A stretch of DNA of 64,000 nt, from NCBI RefSeq assembly GCF_028369065.1, contig NZ_JAQNDA010000001.1, positions 248,001 through 312,000 on the forward strand, in the 5' to 3' direction. A program made the translations under genes and the position numbers. The stretch is from Marinobacter sp. SS21 (lineage in GTDB: Bacteria > Pseudomonadota > Gammaproteobacteria > Pseudomonadales > Oleiphilaceae). Under the pieces are notes generated by a model that was given only the letters and a program-made list of their open reading frames with translations, ran no database searches and was not told the DNA's origin. This document shows, piece by piece, positions 8,156 through 17,078 of the stretch (the stretch's first letter is position 1; the number at the start of each line of letters is the position of its first letter).

Positions 8156-8847
8156 GGAAAACACCGGAACGGATTGAACGCCTGGCGGCGGAGTATGTAC
8201 TGGGGTCGTTGCAGGGGCTGGCCCGGCGTCGTTTTGAACGCTGGATGATGGAATCCGCCACGGTGCGCCGCGAAGTCTGGTACTGGGAACAGCATGTTGG
8301 CGCCCTGAATGAAATGGTGCCACAGCGACAGCCACCGGCGAGGGTGTGGCAGAACATCCAGCAACGGCTGTGGCCCGAACCGCTGCCACGCTCGGATGTT
8401 GGCCCTGGTCGTGACTGGCTACTGGGGGGCTGGAGCCTGCTGGCCACGGCGGCGGCGCTGGTGTTGGCGCTGGTGCTAGTGCAGCAACCGGCGCCACCAT
8501 CCGTCCGGGTGTTGACTGGCGCAATTGTCCAGGCGGGCATCGAGGATCCGCTGTGGGTCATCAGCGAGGCGGCGCACGAACAGCGCCTGAGTCTGCGGCC
8601 AGTGGCGGCTCAGGCTGCCGCGCCGGGCAAGGATTATGAACTGTGGATCGTGCCGGATGATGGGCAGCCGCTGTCGTTGGGCGTGGTGCCGGTTGGCCAG
8701 GTCTATCGGGTGACGCTGGATGAGGCCGCGCGCCAGGCCCTCGGCAGCAGCCAGACTCTGGCCATTAGCCTGGAGCCGAAAGGCGGATCGCCCACCGGCG
8801 CGCCGACCGGGCCCATCCTGCATGTGACCCGGTTGTATGAACTGTAG
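8152..8847 (+). CDS. RskA-like anti-sigma factor
   Basis: The 231-residue product has a cytoplasmic helical N-terminus (RIERLAAEYVLGSLQGLARR), which is the RskA/anti-sigma-K sigma-binding signature. One membrane helix follows at about residues 88-107 (LLATAAALVLALVLVQQ), then an extracytoplasmic domain ending in GSPTGAPTGPILHVTRLYEL, where the SxGSPTGxPTGP pattern is typical of RskA C-termini. ATG 8152 overlaps the sigma stop by 4 nt; an in-frame GTG at 8140 is an alternative start. It should hold the sigma factor at the inner membrane until an envelope signal arrives. No zinc-binding HxxxCxxC motif is visible, so it is not a ZAS-type anti-sigma. Confidence 0.9.
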   Translation: MRKTPERIERLAAEYVLGSLQGLARRRFERWMMESATVRREVWYWEQHVGALNEMVPQRQPPARVWQNIQQRLWPEPLPRSDVGPGRDWLLGGWSLLATAAALVLALVLVQQPAPPSVRVLTGAIVQAGIEDPLWVISEAAHEQRLSLRPVAAQAAAPGKDYELWIVPDDGQPLSLGVVPVGQVYRVTLDEAARQALGSSQTLAISLEPKGGSPTGAPTGPILHVTRLYEL

Positions 8848-8856
8848 CTGGGCTGA

Positions 8857-10281
8857 TCACCTTTTTGACAGGATGGTGAGACAGAGCTGGGCGTTCTGCA
8901 GGAAGTGGCTGAAGGCGGACAGCTGCCCGTCCGAAGGAACTGCCTTGCTGTCGGCATTGTCCGCGTAGAACATCCCCACCAGACGGCCGTTGGCTACCAG
9001 AGCGCCGGTCAGGGCCGGTACCCGGCCTAACCAGGGGTCAGCGGCAATGCCGCTGGCCCTGGCGGAGGGCTGATACAGGCTGGGCGTTCCGGAAGGCAAA
9101 AGCGCGCCAAGATCGCCGGTGCCATCCCGGGGAATCACAAAGGCCTCCTTCCAGGCATCGGTGGCGCGTCCCGCAATCCGTCGCGGCACCAGGTTCTGAC
9201 CGGTGGGGTCACTCATCAGCAACGCCACCCGTTCCATGCCCACGGCTCGGTGGATGCCTTCGGTCACCAGCTGGCAAACCTCATTGATGTCGGGCTTTTC
9301 CGTCATGGTTCGGGTCAGCTCCTGCAGAATCGCCAACTGCAGGGCCGGGTCCCGTACCGGGGTGGGGCTCAACGGCTCCTCCATCGCCCGATCCCCGGCT
9401 CCGGGCAGTAAATCGGTGACTTCGGCGATGCCCATCGATACCGCCATTTTTGCCGCCTCGTCGGCGTTGACCTTGAGCTGATCCCGCAGCGTGCCCGGGG
9501 CTTGTCCGGTGTCCTCGGCCAGTTTATCCAGCAAGTGGTCCATCTCTGGCCCGCGCCAGCCCTGCTCGGACAACCGTGCCAGTTCCACCGAATGGCGAAC
9601 CAGTCTGGTGGCCGGCGAGCGGGCTTGTCCGGGCGCCACCACATCGCGGATGAAAGGGCCGAGGGACCAGGCTTCGACCAGGCCGCGGGTGATTTCGGTG
9701 AAGGTGCAGTGAAGCACCGTTTTCTGGGCCTCGAGTGTGGCCCCGCCCTGTCGTAATCGATGCTCAAGTTCGCTGGCTTGCTCGGTGTCACAGGACCAGA
9801 ACGCCAGTTCGCCAATGTTCATCAACAGGGCACCGATGAACACCTCCTCCAGCGCCTGTGTGCTGCGTTTGGGCAACAGGCAGCGGGCCTGGACCGCCGC
9901 GTGCAGGGCCCGTGCCAGGCATTTGAGCAGGTGCGGCCGGTCGCTGCGTTGCAGCAGGGTATCCACCAGCAGGCTGGAGATGGCCATGGCCTTGACCGCG
10001 TCAAAGCCGATCAGGGTGATGGCGCGACTGACGGTGCCAACCTGGGTGCGGGTCTGGTTGTAGAACACGGTATTGGACAGGCGTAACACCTGGGAGGTGA
10101 GCTGGGCGTCGTTGAGGATGACATTGGCCAGCTCGCTGACGGTGCTGTTGCTGCTTTGGGTCAACTCGTTGATGCGGCGAAGGGTGTTGGCCAGCACCGG
10201 TAGCTCCACCTTGCTCAGGTAGGCTACCCAGGCCTGGGCCGAGGTCATCCGTGGTGGTTCTGGGTCGGACTGAACGGTCAA
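8857..10281 (-). CDS. HDOD domain protein with C-terminal GAF-like domain
   Basis: The 474-residue product starts with an HDOD domain (about residues 20-220: LPVLANTLRRINELTQSS, NDAQLTSQVLRLSNTVFY, SRAITLIGFDAVKAMAISSL). HDOD is a non-catalytic relative of HD phosphohydrolases found in regulators of motility and c-di-GMP signalling. Residues from about 310 onward look like a GAF sensor (LQILQELT-type helix, then TEGIHRAVGMERVALLMSDP). The called start is TTG 10281 with a GTGGA site; ATG 10248 is possible. It converges with the anti-sigma gene, with 9 nt between stops. Ligand and output are unknown. Confidence 0.85.
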   Translation of the reverse strand: MTVQSDPEPPRMTSAQAWVAYLSKVELPVLANTLRRINELTQSSNSTVSELANVILNDAQLTSQVLRLSNTVFYNQTRTQVGTVSRAITLIGFDAVKAMAISSLLVDTLLQRSDRPHLLKCLARALHAAVQARCLLPKRSTQALEEVFIGALLMNIGELAFWSCDTEQASELEHRLRQGGATLEAQKTVLHCTFTEITRGLVEAWSLGPFIRDVVAPGQARSPATRLVRHSVELARLSEQGWRGPEMDHLLDKLAEDTGQAPGTLRDQLKVNADEAAKMAVSMGIAEVTDLLPGAGDRAMEEPLSPTPVRDPALQLAILQELTRTMTEKPDINEVCQLVTEGIHRAVGMERVALLMSDPTGQNLVPRRIAGRATDAWKEAFVIPRDGTGDLGALLPSGTPSLYQPSARASGIAADPWLGRVPALTGALVANGRLVGMFYADNADSKAVPSDGQLSAFSHFLQNAQLCLTILSKR

Positions 10282-10409
10282 ACGGCTGGTTCCACGTCGA
10301 ATTGAGAAAGGCGTCTGTTTGCAGTGTAGCGTACCCCCGGCTGTGTCAACAGCTGGCTATAGTGGCTTTCAACAACACCCGGCATTCGGGTTTTGCCGGC
10401 GGATTGGTC

Positions 10410-10415
10410 TATAAT
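10410..10415 (+). promoter_or_regulatory. Consensus -10 box upstream of metN
   Basis: A perfect TATAAT lies 36 nt before the metN start. I see no good -35 at 17 nt and no clear MetJ box array or SAM riboswitch. Confidence 0.45.
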
Positions 10416-10450
10416 TGCGCGTTTTAACGCTGCACTCACAAGGCTGCTCC

Positions 10451-11458
10451 GTGATTGAATTTGATCAGGTCCAGAAGTCTTACGAGGTGGGCGGTCGGGC
10501 GATCCCTGCACTGCATGCCACCAGTATGACCATCTCGGCCGGCGAGGTATTCGGCATTGTTGGCCACTCCGGCGCCGGCAAATCCACCCTCGTGCGGCTG
10601 ATCAATCTCCTCGAACGTCCCTCAGACGGGCGCATTCTGATTGATGGTGACAACGTCACTGCTTACGGCGCCGACCAGCTGCGGGCCTTTCGCCGCAAGG
10701 TGGGCATGATTTTCCAGCACTTCAACCTGCTGTCGTCGAAGACGGTGGCGGACAACATCGCTTTCCCGATGAGGCTGGCGGGCACTTACTCCCGCGGGCA
10801 GATCCGCGAACGGGTGCGGGAACTGCTGGCGCGGGTTGGTCTGAACGACCACGCGCACAAGTACCCCTCGCAGCTGTCTGGCGGTCAGAAGCAGCGGGTG
10901 GGTATTGCCCGCGCCCTCGCCTGTGGCCCCAGTATCCTGCTGTGTGACGAGGCCACCAGCGCCCTCGATCCGCAGACCACCCAATCGGTGCTGCGTCTGC
11001 TGGCGGACCTCAATCAGGAGCTGGGGCTGACCATTGTGCTGATCACCCACGAGATGGACGTGGTGCGCCGGGTCTGTGACCGGGTTGCGGTGATGGACGC
11101 CGGTCGGGTGGTTGAGATGGGGCCGGTAAGCGATGTGTTCCTGCATCCCCAGCACCCCACCACCCGGGATTTCGTGTTCGAGAGCGAAAGCATCGATCGT
11201 CAGGAGCTGCAGCAAGACCTGGCCCACGCCGAAGGCCGTATCCTGCGGCTGACCTTCCGCGGCGAAGCCACCTATAAGCCGCTGTTGGGCCGGGTGGCGC
11301 GGGAATCCGGGGTCGATTTCAGCATCCTTTCCGGCCGGATCGATCACATCAAGGAGACCCCCTATGGCCAGCTGACCCTGTCGTTGGTGGGGGGGGACCT
11401 GGCGGTGGCCATGGCGGCACTCCAGGCGGCGGACGTGCACGTGGAGGTGATGCGCTGA
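10451..11458 (+). CDS. metN: Methionine ABC importer ATPase MetN
   Basis: The 335-residue ATPase has Walker [10 protein letters not shown] (residues 38-46), signature [15 protein letters not shown], Walker [14 protein letters not shown] and a C-terminal NIL domain (about 265-335), which is the methionine-sensing regulatory domain of MetN. It powers uptake of methionine across the inner membrane with MetI and MetQ. The start is GTG 10451, giving the family N-terminus [12 protein letters not shown], with an AAGG site upstream; an upstream in-frame TTG is within the promoter and unlikely. Its stop overlaps metI by 1 nt. Confidence 0.95.
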   Translation: MIEFDQVQKSYEVGGRAIPALHATSMTISAGEVFGIVGHSGAGKSTLVRLINLLERPSDGRILIDGDNVTAYGADQLRAFRRKVGMIFQHFNLLSSKTVADNIAFPMRLAGTYSRGQIRERVRELLARVGLNDHAHKYPSQLSGGQKQRVGIARALACGPSILLCDEATSALDPQTTQSVLRLLADLNQELGLTIVLITHEMDVVRRVCDRVAVMDAGRVVEMGPVSDVFLHPQHPTTRDFVFESESIDRQELQQDLAHAEGRILRLTFRGEATYKPLLGRVARESGVDFSILSGRIDHIKETPYGQLTLSLVGGDLAVAMAALQAADVHVEVMR

Positions 11459-12123
11459 TGGACAGTTTGCTGAGTAATGTGGACTGGGTGGAAATTGGCT
11501 GGGCCAGCTGGGACACCCTAGTGATGGTGGGGCTGTCGCTGTTGTTCAGCGTGGTGATCGGTTTGCCGCTGGGAGTACTGCTGTTCCTCACCGGCAAGCG
11601 TCAGCTGCTGGAACAGCCGGCGGCCTATGCCATCTTGTCGTTCCTGGTCAATGTGCTGCGTTCGGTGCCGTTCATCATCCTGTTGATTGTGATGATTCCG
11701 GTGACGGTGATGATGATCGGTACCTCCCTTGGCGTTGCCGGAGCGATTCCGCCGTTAGTGGCGGGGGGTGCGCCCTTCTTTGCCCGGCTGGTGGAAACCT
11801 CACTGCGGGAGGTGGACCGGGGCATCATCGAGGCCACCCAGGCCATGGGCGCGAACATTCGCCAGATCATCTTTGGCGCGCTACTGCCGGAAGCCCTGCC
11901 GGGAATCATTGCCGGCGTCACCGTCACCGCCATCACCCTGGTGTCCTATGCCGCCATGTCCGGTGTAGTGGGCGGCGGTGGTCTTGGGGATCTGGCCATC
12001 CGCTTCGGTTATCAACGATTCCAGACTGACGTGATGGTGATTACCGTGGCGTTACTGGTGATCTTCGTACAGTTACTGCAGATGGCCGGTGACCGGCTGG
12101 TGCTGTATTACAGCCGCCGTTGA
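11458..12123 (+). CDS. metI: Methionine ABC importer permease MetI
   Basis: The 221-residue permease has five membrane helices and the EAA-type loop IEATQAMGANIRQIIFGALLPEALP that docks on MetN. The size is typical of MetI (217-225). It overlaps metN by 1 nt (TGATG), as expected for coupled subunits, and is followed 86 nt later by metQ. Confidence 0.95.
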   Translation: MDSLLSNVDWVEIGWASWDTLVMVGLSLLFSVVIGLPLGVLLFLTGKRQLLEQPAAYAILSFLVNVLRSVPFIILLIVMIPVTVMMIGTSLGVAGAIPPLVAGGAPFFARLVETSLREVDRGIIEATQAMGANIRQIIFGALLPEALPGIIAGVTVTAITLVSYAAMSGVVGGGGLGDLAIRFGYQRFQTDVMVITVALLVIFVQLLQMAGDRLVLYYSRR

Positions 12124-12209
12124 TGCCGGTGGCACTGACCACCGTCCATCACCGCGGATTACCGAGCATCTCAACCCAGTACAACCCATCCAAACAACGA
12201 GGTTAGGAT

Positions 12210-12992
12210 ATGAAACTGAAGCAGCTTCTGGTGGCGCTGACCACCCTGGCGGCGGTCTCCGTCGTCCAGGCGGCCGATAAACTCAGCATTGCCGCCACCG
12301 CAGTGCCCCACGCTGAGATCCTGGAGTTCGTCAAGCCGCAGCTGATGGCCGACGGTGTCGAGTTGCAGGTCAAAGTCTTTACCGACTATGTCCAGCCCAA
12401 CATTCAGGTGGCGCAGGAGCGGATGGACGCCAACTTCTTCCAGCACCAGCCCTACCTGACCGAGTTCAACGCCGGTAAAGGCACCAGCCTGGTGAGTGTG
12501 GTGGGTGTGCACGTCGAGCCGTTTGGCGCTTACTCCAGCAAGATCAACGCGCTGGACGCCCTCGAAGACGGTGCCACGGTGGCGATTCCCAACGATCCGA
12601 CCAACGGTGGCCGGGCGCTGTTGCTGCTGCAGCAGGCCGGGTTGATCACCCTGGCCGACAGCGGCAAGATCACCGCCACCCCACGGGACATCGCCGATAA
12701 TCCGAAGGGGCTGGAGTTCTATGAGCTGGAAGCGGCGACCCTGCCGCGGGTGCTGAACCAGGTCGATCTGGCCCTGATCAACACCAACTACGCGCTGGAA
12801 GCGGGGCTGAACCCGGCGGCCGACGCCCTGGTGATCGAGGGCGCCGAGTCTCCCTACGTCAATATCCTGGTGTCCCGGGAAGACAACCGGGAGTCCGCCG
12901 CCATGCAGAAACTGGCGCAGGCGCTGACCTCCGATGCGGTCAAGAGCTTCATCCAGGAGAAATACCAGGGGGCCGTGGTGCCGGCGTTCTGA
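12210..12992 (+). CDS. metQ: Methionine-binding protein MetQ
   Basis: The 260-residue NlpA/MetQ family protein binds methionine in the periplasm and delivers it to MetNI. Family motifs include VPHAEILEFVKPQL, FQHQPYL and IPNDPTNGGRALLLLQQAGL. The signal peptide ends VVQAADK with no lipobox Cys, so it should be a soluble periplasmic protein rather than the lipoprotein usual in Escherichia coli. A GGTTAGGAT site precedes the ATG. A poly-A/poly-T hairpin terminator follows. Confidence 0.94.
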   Translation: MKLKQLLVALTTLAAVSVVQAADKLSIAATAVPHAEILEFVKPQLMADGVELQVKVFTDYVQPNIQVAQERMDANFFQHQPYLTEFNAGKGTSLVSVVGVHVEPFGAYSSKINALDALEDGATVAIPNDPTNGGRALLLLQQAGLITLADSGKITATPRDIADNPKGLEFYELEAATLPRVLNQVDLALINTNYALEAGLNPAADALVIEGAESPYVNILVSREDNRESAAMQKLAQALTSDAVKSFIQEKYQGAVVPAF

Positions 12993-13019
12993 TTTCGAAT
13001 CGAACACCTGCCGTCAGTT

Positions 13020-13061
13020 AAAAAAAAACCGGTCGTGCCCGAGGGTGCGAGCGGTTTTTTT
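13020..13061. terminator. Bidirectional terminator
   Basis: A run of nine A (13020-13028) then CCG pairs with CGG and a T run (about 13052-13061). The imperfect stem continues inward with TCG/CGA. It separates metQ and the convergent peroxiredoxin gene and should terminate both. Confidence 0.8.
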
Positions 13062-13074
13062 ATCTAGCCGGTGA

Positions 13075-13728
13075 TCACTCCCCGCTCCAGTTGCTGTCTG
13101 GATCGGGCGTCAGTCGCAGGTAGTGGCGGACCGCCTTGTAGCCCTGCGGGAAGCGTTGTTTGATTTCATCCTCGTCCTGCAGCGACGGCACGATGACAAC
13201 ATGCTCGCCCTTGACCCAGTTGCCCGGGGTGGCGACCTTGTGTTCGTCGGTCAACTGCAGTGAATCGATCACCCGCAGGATCTCGTTGAAATTGCGCCCG
13301 GTGCTGGCCGGATAAGTGATCATCAGGCGCACTTTTTTCTGGGGGTCGATGATGAACAGCGAGCGCACGGTCAGGGTGTCGTCGGCATTGGGGTGAATCA
13401 TGTCGTACAACTCGGAGACCTTGCGATCCGGGTCGGCAATGATTGGGAAGGTCACCGTACAGTGTTGGGTTTCGTTGATGTCATGCACCCATTCCTTGTG
13501 GGACTCCAGCGTGTCCACGCTCAGCGCAATCGGTTTGACATTGCGGCGGGCGAACTCCTTGTGCAGCTTGGCAGTCAGACCCAGTTCGGTGGTGCACACC
13601 GGGGTGAAGTCAGCGGGGTGGGAAAACAACACGCCCCAACTGCCCCCCAACCACTCGTGGAAGCGAATCCGGCCTTCCGTGGTGTCCTGCTCGAAATCCG
13701 GTGCGATATCTCCCAAACGTAAACTCAT
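13075..13728 (-). CDS. 1-Cys peroxiredoxin (Prx6/LsfA type)
   Basis: The 217-residue product carries the peroxidatic motif HPADFTPVCTTELG (Cys about 45) and the Prx6-type C-terminal half (LRVIDSLQL, VATPGNWVKGEHVVIVPSLQ). It lacks a resolving Cys of the 2-Cys type; His100 region (ETQHCTVTF) holds one further Cys. It reduces H2O2 and organic peroxides in the cytoplasm, and relatives such as LsfA respond to sulfate starvation. Placement beside metNIQ fits a sulfur-stress theme, but that link is inference. Confidence 0.93.
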   Translation of the reverse strand: MSLRLGDIAPDFEQDTTEGRIRFHEWLGGSWGVLFSHPADFTPVCTTELGLTAKLHKEFARRNVKPIALSVDTLESHKEWVHDINETQHCTVTFPIIADPDRKVSELYDMIHPNADDTLTVRSLFIIDPQKKVRLMITYPASTGRNFNEILRVIDSLQLTDEHKVATPGNWVKGEHVVIVPSLQDEDEIKQRFPQGYKAVRHYLRLTPDPDSNWSGE

Positions 13729-13883
13729 ACGGCTTTCTCCTTACTCAACAGACGCCGGTGCAGAAGTTGCCGGCCCATTTTTAGACGGTCTTCATTGTTA
13801 AGTGTAGTCGGCTTGTCGAATCTTGGTGACATCGCGGGTGGTCGAGTTGACGGACGCCGGCTGGGCCAGCGTCCGGGCTGCGC

Positions 13884-15239
13884 TCAACCCCCGCTCTGCC
13901 GTTGTTGTTCGAAGTGATCGCGGGTCAGCTTGAACACCACCGGGCTTAGCAGCGCCAGCGCGATCAGGTTGGGTACCGCCATCAGGGCGTTGAGGGTATC
14001 GGCCAGTAGCCAGACGAAGTTGAGTTCCGAGGTGGCGCCAAAGTAGATGGCGGCCACCCAAAGCACGCGGTAGGGCACTATGGCCTTGACCCCGAACAGG
14101 AATTCGATGCACCGCTCGCCATAGAACGACCAGCCCAGGATGGTGGTGAAGGCAAAGATCGCCAGGGCGATGGCCACCACGTAATTACCCACGCCGGGGA
14201 GCGCATCGGCGAACGCCAAGGAGGTCAGTGAGGCGCCTTCGGTACCGGTAGTCCAGGTGCCGGAGGTGATAATCACCAGGCCGGTAATGGAGCAGATGAT
14301 GATGGTGTCGATAAAGGTGCCGAGCATCGCCACCATGCCCTGGGTGACCGGATTCTTGGTCTGGGCGGCGGCGTGGGCAATGGGGGCGGAGCCCAGGCCG
14401 GCCTCGTTGGAGAAGATGCCCCGTGCCACCCCAAAGCGGATGGCGGCCCAAATCGCCGCGCCGGCGAAGCCACCCTGGGCGGCTATCGGGCTGAAGGCAT
14501 GGGTGAACACCAGTTCCAGCGCCATTGGGATCTGGGCGGCGTTGATCGCCAGCACCAGCAGTCCGGCCAGCAGATAGGAAATCGCCATGAACGGCACCAG
14601 GGCGCTGGCGACATGGCCGATGCGCTTGATGCCGCCAATCAGCACCAGTCCCACCAGAATCATCAGAATGACGCCCGACAGCCAGTGGGCGAGACCGAAA
14701 TTGGTCGCCAGCACGTCGGCCACCGAGTTGGCCTGCACCGTATTGCCGATGCCGAAACCGGCGACGGCACCGAAGATGGCGAACAGCACGCCGAGCCAGG
14801 CCCACTTGACGCCGAGGCCGTTGCGGATGTAGTACATGGGACCGCCGACATGGGCGCCGCGCTCGTCCACCTCCCGGTAGCGGACCGCCAACACCGCCTC
14901 GGAGTACTTGGTGGCCATCCCCACCAGTGCGGTCAGCCACATCCAGAACAGCGCGCCCGGCCCGCCCAGAAATACCGCGGTGGCGACCCCGGCAATGTTA
15001 CCGGTGCCCACGGTGGCGGACAGGGCGGTCATCAGCGCCTGGAACGGTGGTATTTCACCCTCCTCCCCGGCGCCGGTACGGCCCTGCCACATCAGGCGAA
15101 AGCCCGCGCCCAGCTTCAGGATCGGCATGAATTTGAGACCAATGCTCAGGAACAGCCCCACCCCCAGAATCAGCACCAGCATGGGCGGCCCCCAGGCCAG
15201 TGAATTGATCTTTGCAATAACGTTTGCGATGGCTTCCAT
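13884..15239 (-). CDS. Sodium:alanine symporter (AGCS family)
   Basis: The 451-residue inner-membrane protein has about 11 helices and the AGCS signature GPGALFWMWLTALVGMATKY and SEAVLAV, together with ATVGTGNIAGVATA and FSNEAGLGSAPIAHAAA. The family imports alanine or glycine with Na+. It is upstream of and codirectional with the peroxiredoxin gene, 155 nt apart, so probably a separate unit. No special leader structure was seen in the 198 nt to the divergent hydrolase gene. Confidence 0.94.
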   Translation of the reverse strand: MEAIANVIAKINSLAWGPPMLVLILGVGLFLSIGLKFMPILKLGAGFRLMWQGRTGAGEEGEIPPFQALMTALSATVGTGNIAGVATAVFLGGPGALFWMWLTALVGMATKYSEAVLAVRYREVDERGAHVGGPMYYIRNGLGVKWAWLGVLFAIFGAVAGFGIGNTVQANSVADVLATNFGLAHWLSGVILMILVGLVLIGGIKRIGHVASALVPFMAISYLLAGLLVLAINAAQIPMALELVFTHAFSPIAAQGGFAGAAIWAAIRFGVARGIFSNEAGLGSAPIAHAAAQTKNPVTQGMVAMLGTFIDTIIICSITGLVIITSGTWTTGTEGASLTSLAFADALPGVGNYVVAIALAIFAFTTILGWSFYGERCIEFLFGVKAIVPYRVLWVAAIYFGATSELNFVWLLADTLNALMAVPNLIALALLSPVVFKLTRDHFEQQRQSGG

Positions 15240-15437
15240 GGCTTGCTCCAGACGGTTGGGATCGTTCGCTGATTGCGCTGAGCGAGTTAACTCCTTGAGT
15301 TTAGACGAGATCCGGAACCTGTAAATGCGCCCAGTGACGGATTCACCGATTTGCCTCGGAGCCGTGGCGGAAGGGTTTATGGAAACTCTGCCAGTTGCGG
15401 TACGCTGAAGGCTGAATCATCAGCATGAAGTTACGCC

Positions 15438-16349
15438 ATGAACCAATTTTCCGAACCCGAGATCCGTCAGGTTCAGGCCAATGGCCTGACCTTCTGTGTG
15501 GAAAGTCGCGGCCACCCAGACGGAGAGGCCGTGCTCTTTGTGATGGGACTGGCCGCGCAGATGACGCTGTGGCCGGAGGCCCTGCTGGATGCCTACGTTC
15601 AGGCGGGATACCGAGTGATCCGGTTCGACAACCGGGATATTGGCCTGTCGTCCCAGCTCACCGATCGACTGGAGGGGCACCCGCTGGCGGTCATGGCCCG
15701 CCATCGGCTGGGCCTGCCGGTACAAGGCCCCTATACCCTGCAGGATATGGCGGTGGATGTGCGCAGCCTGCTGGACGCCCTGGCGATTGAGCGGGCGCAC
15801 CTGGTGGGGGTCTCCATGGGCGGCATGATCAGTCAGTTGGTGGCGGCGCGCTGGCCCGAGCGGGTTGGCAGTGTCACCCTGATGATGACCTCCACCAACA
15901 GCCCGCGCTTGCCGATGCCCCACCCTAAACTGATCTGGAAACTGGCGGGCGTGGGGGCCAAGGGGCACGATGAAGCGTCGGTGGTGAAGCGGTCGCTGAC
16001 GTTCTGGAAGGCGATCCAGAGCCCCGGGTATCCGCCCCAGGAACAGGTGGTCAAGGAGCGATTGGTCAGCAACTACCGGCGCAGCTACCACCCGGCGGGC
16101 ATCCTGCGCCAGACCCGGGCGATTCTGGCCACGGGCAGTTTGTCGGCATTCACCCGGCAGATCCGGGTTCCCACCGCCATTATCCACGGCAATCGAGATC
16201 CCCTGGTACGACCGGTGGCGGCGACGCAGTTGAAGTATCTGATTCCCCATGCGCGTCTGGAAATGATCGAGGGTCTTGGGCATGACCTGCCGGAACCGCT
16301 GTTGGCGGACTTCGCACGGATCGGCCTGGAGCTGGCGAGCCAGGGCTAG
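15438..16349 (+). CDS. Alpha/beta hydrolase
   Basis: The 303-residue product has an alpha/beta hydrolase fold: oxyanion-type VMGLAAQMTLW, RFDNRDIGLSS, nucleophile elbow GVSMGGM (Ser about 126), a late acid in HGNRDPLVRP and catalytic His in LGHDLPEP. It resembles carboxylesterase/aclacinomycin-methylesterase-like enzymes. There is no signal peptide. It is monocistronic and divergent from the AGCS gene. The substrate is unknown. Confidence 0.9.
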   Translation: MNQFSEPEIRQVQANGLTFCVESRGHPDGEAVLFVMGLAAQMTLWPEALLDAYVQAGYRVIRFDNRDIGLSSQLTDRLEGHPLAVMARHRLGLPVQGPYTLQDMAVDVRSLLDALAIERAHLVGVSMGGMISQLVAARWPERVGSVTLMMTSTNSPRLPMPHPKLIWKLAGVGAKGHDEASVVKRSLTFWKAIQSPGYPPQEQVVKERLVSNYRRSYHPAGILRQTRAILATGSLSAFTRQIRVPTAIIHGNRDPLVRPVAATQLKYLIPHARLEMIEGLGHDLPEPLLADFARIGLELASQG

Positions 16350-16420
16350 GGTGGCGGTCTGCAGCGGCGACGCGCGCAACCTATAGATTCGCTACGGTAT
16401 TGCTTCGCCACAACGAACAT

Positions 16421-16448
16421 GACCAGCCGGACGATGGTCGGGCTGGTC
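16421..16448. repeat. Hairpin dyad, possible terminator
   Basis: GACCAGCC (16421-16428) pairs with GGCTGGTC (16441-16448), and inside it GAC pairs with GTC around a GATG loop after one G-G mismatch. It lies between the hydrolase gene and the convergent small ORF. There is no T run, so termination is uncertain. Confidence 0.5.
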
Positions 16449-16512
16449 ATCAGCGTTGCGTCTCCACGGGCACAAGCCTCCGTGGCGGTTATTGTTTTCG
16501 GTGGCGATGGTC

Positions 16513-16683
16513 TCAGCGGGCGCGTATGACCGACTTCAGGCTACGACTGTGGGCGGCACGGTTCAGGGATTCAAGGGTCATTGCCTGACGCCGACCCAGG
16601 GCCAGCGGCTGGGGCTGCGGGGTGGTTTCGGTGGTTGCGGCCCGCTTGCGGCGGAAGCGGATGGTCAGGTTGTTCAGTTGCAT
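16513..16683 (-). CDS. Small basic protein, 56 residues
   Basis: A short frame starts at ATG 16683 behind an almost ideal ribosome site (ACGGAGGTAATCC) and ends with TGA at 16515-16513. The product starts MQLNNLTIRFRRKRAATTET and continues with a Pro/Gln-rich piece, a segment MTLESLNRAAHSRSLKSVIR, and ends RAR. It is strongly basic with no membrane segment. I do not recognise a family; small Arg-rich proteins of this size can bind RNA or DNA. The strong Shine-Dalgarno and coding-like GC pattern are the evidence that it is real. Confidence 0.5.
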   Translation of the reverse strand: MQLNNLTIRFRRKRAATTETTPQPQPLALGRRQAMTLESLNRAAHSRSLKSVIRAR

Positions 16684-17078
16684 GGATTACCTCCGTTACT
16701 GACGAGTTATACCGGGAGTCCGCATCCGGCTCCTGTGGTTGGATTGAACGATGCGTTCGTTGGTCTTCGTAGTGTCTGTTTGGGGGTGATAACGTCGTCC
16801 CGAAGGAGCTTCAGGAACGGGCGGCGGGAAGCTCCGCCACGCAGCGCAACTGTATAATAAGTGATCGATTGGCGGCAATACGTAGCCACACTGATTTTCT
16901 TGAACAATAAGTGAGACGTGTATCTAGAATCTGGTCCGTCGGCGGTTTCGGTGTGCAAAGATTCACTACCGCATTGCGTCTGGATTGCCTAAGGTAAAGG
17001 GGAGAATCAGAAGAAATCGTAACTCTGTGCCGGACCAGATGATCTGGTGTCAGGCAACGGGAGGGGAGGTTGCAGAAG
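16684..17078. other. Non-coding, AT-richer interval
   Basis: About 395 nt with no convincing gene. It is visibly AT-richer than the flanks, notably 16850-17050. It holds an 8-bp inverted repeat GGAGCTTC (16805-16812) and GAAGCTCC (16828-16835), and TATAAT at 16853-16858. The short minus-strand frames here have poor codon pattern and no ribosome sites. Confidence 0.5.

Noticed and set aside
10330..10450. MetJ boxes or a SAM riboswitch before metN
   Set aside because: No AGACGTCT-like tandem repeats and no S-box helices were seen.
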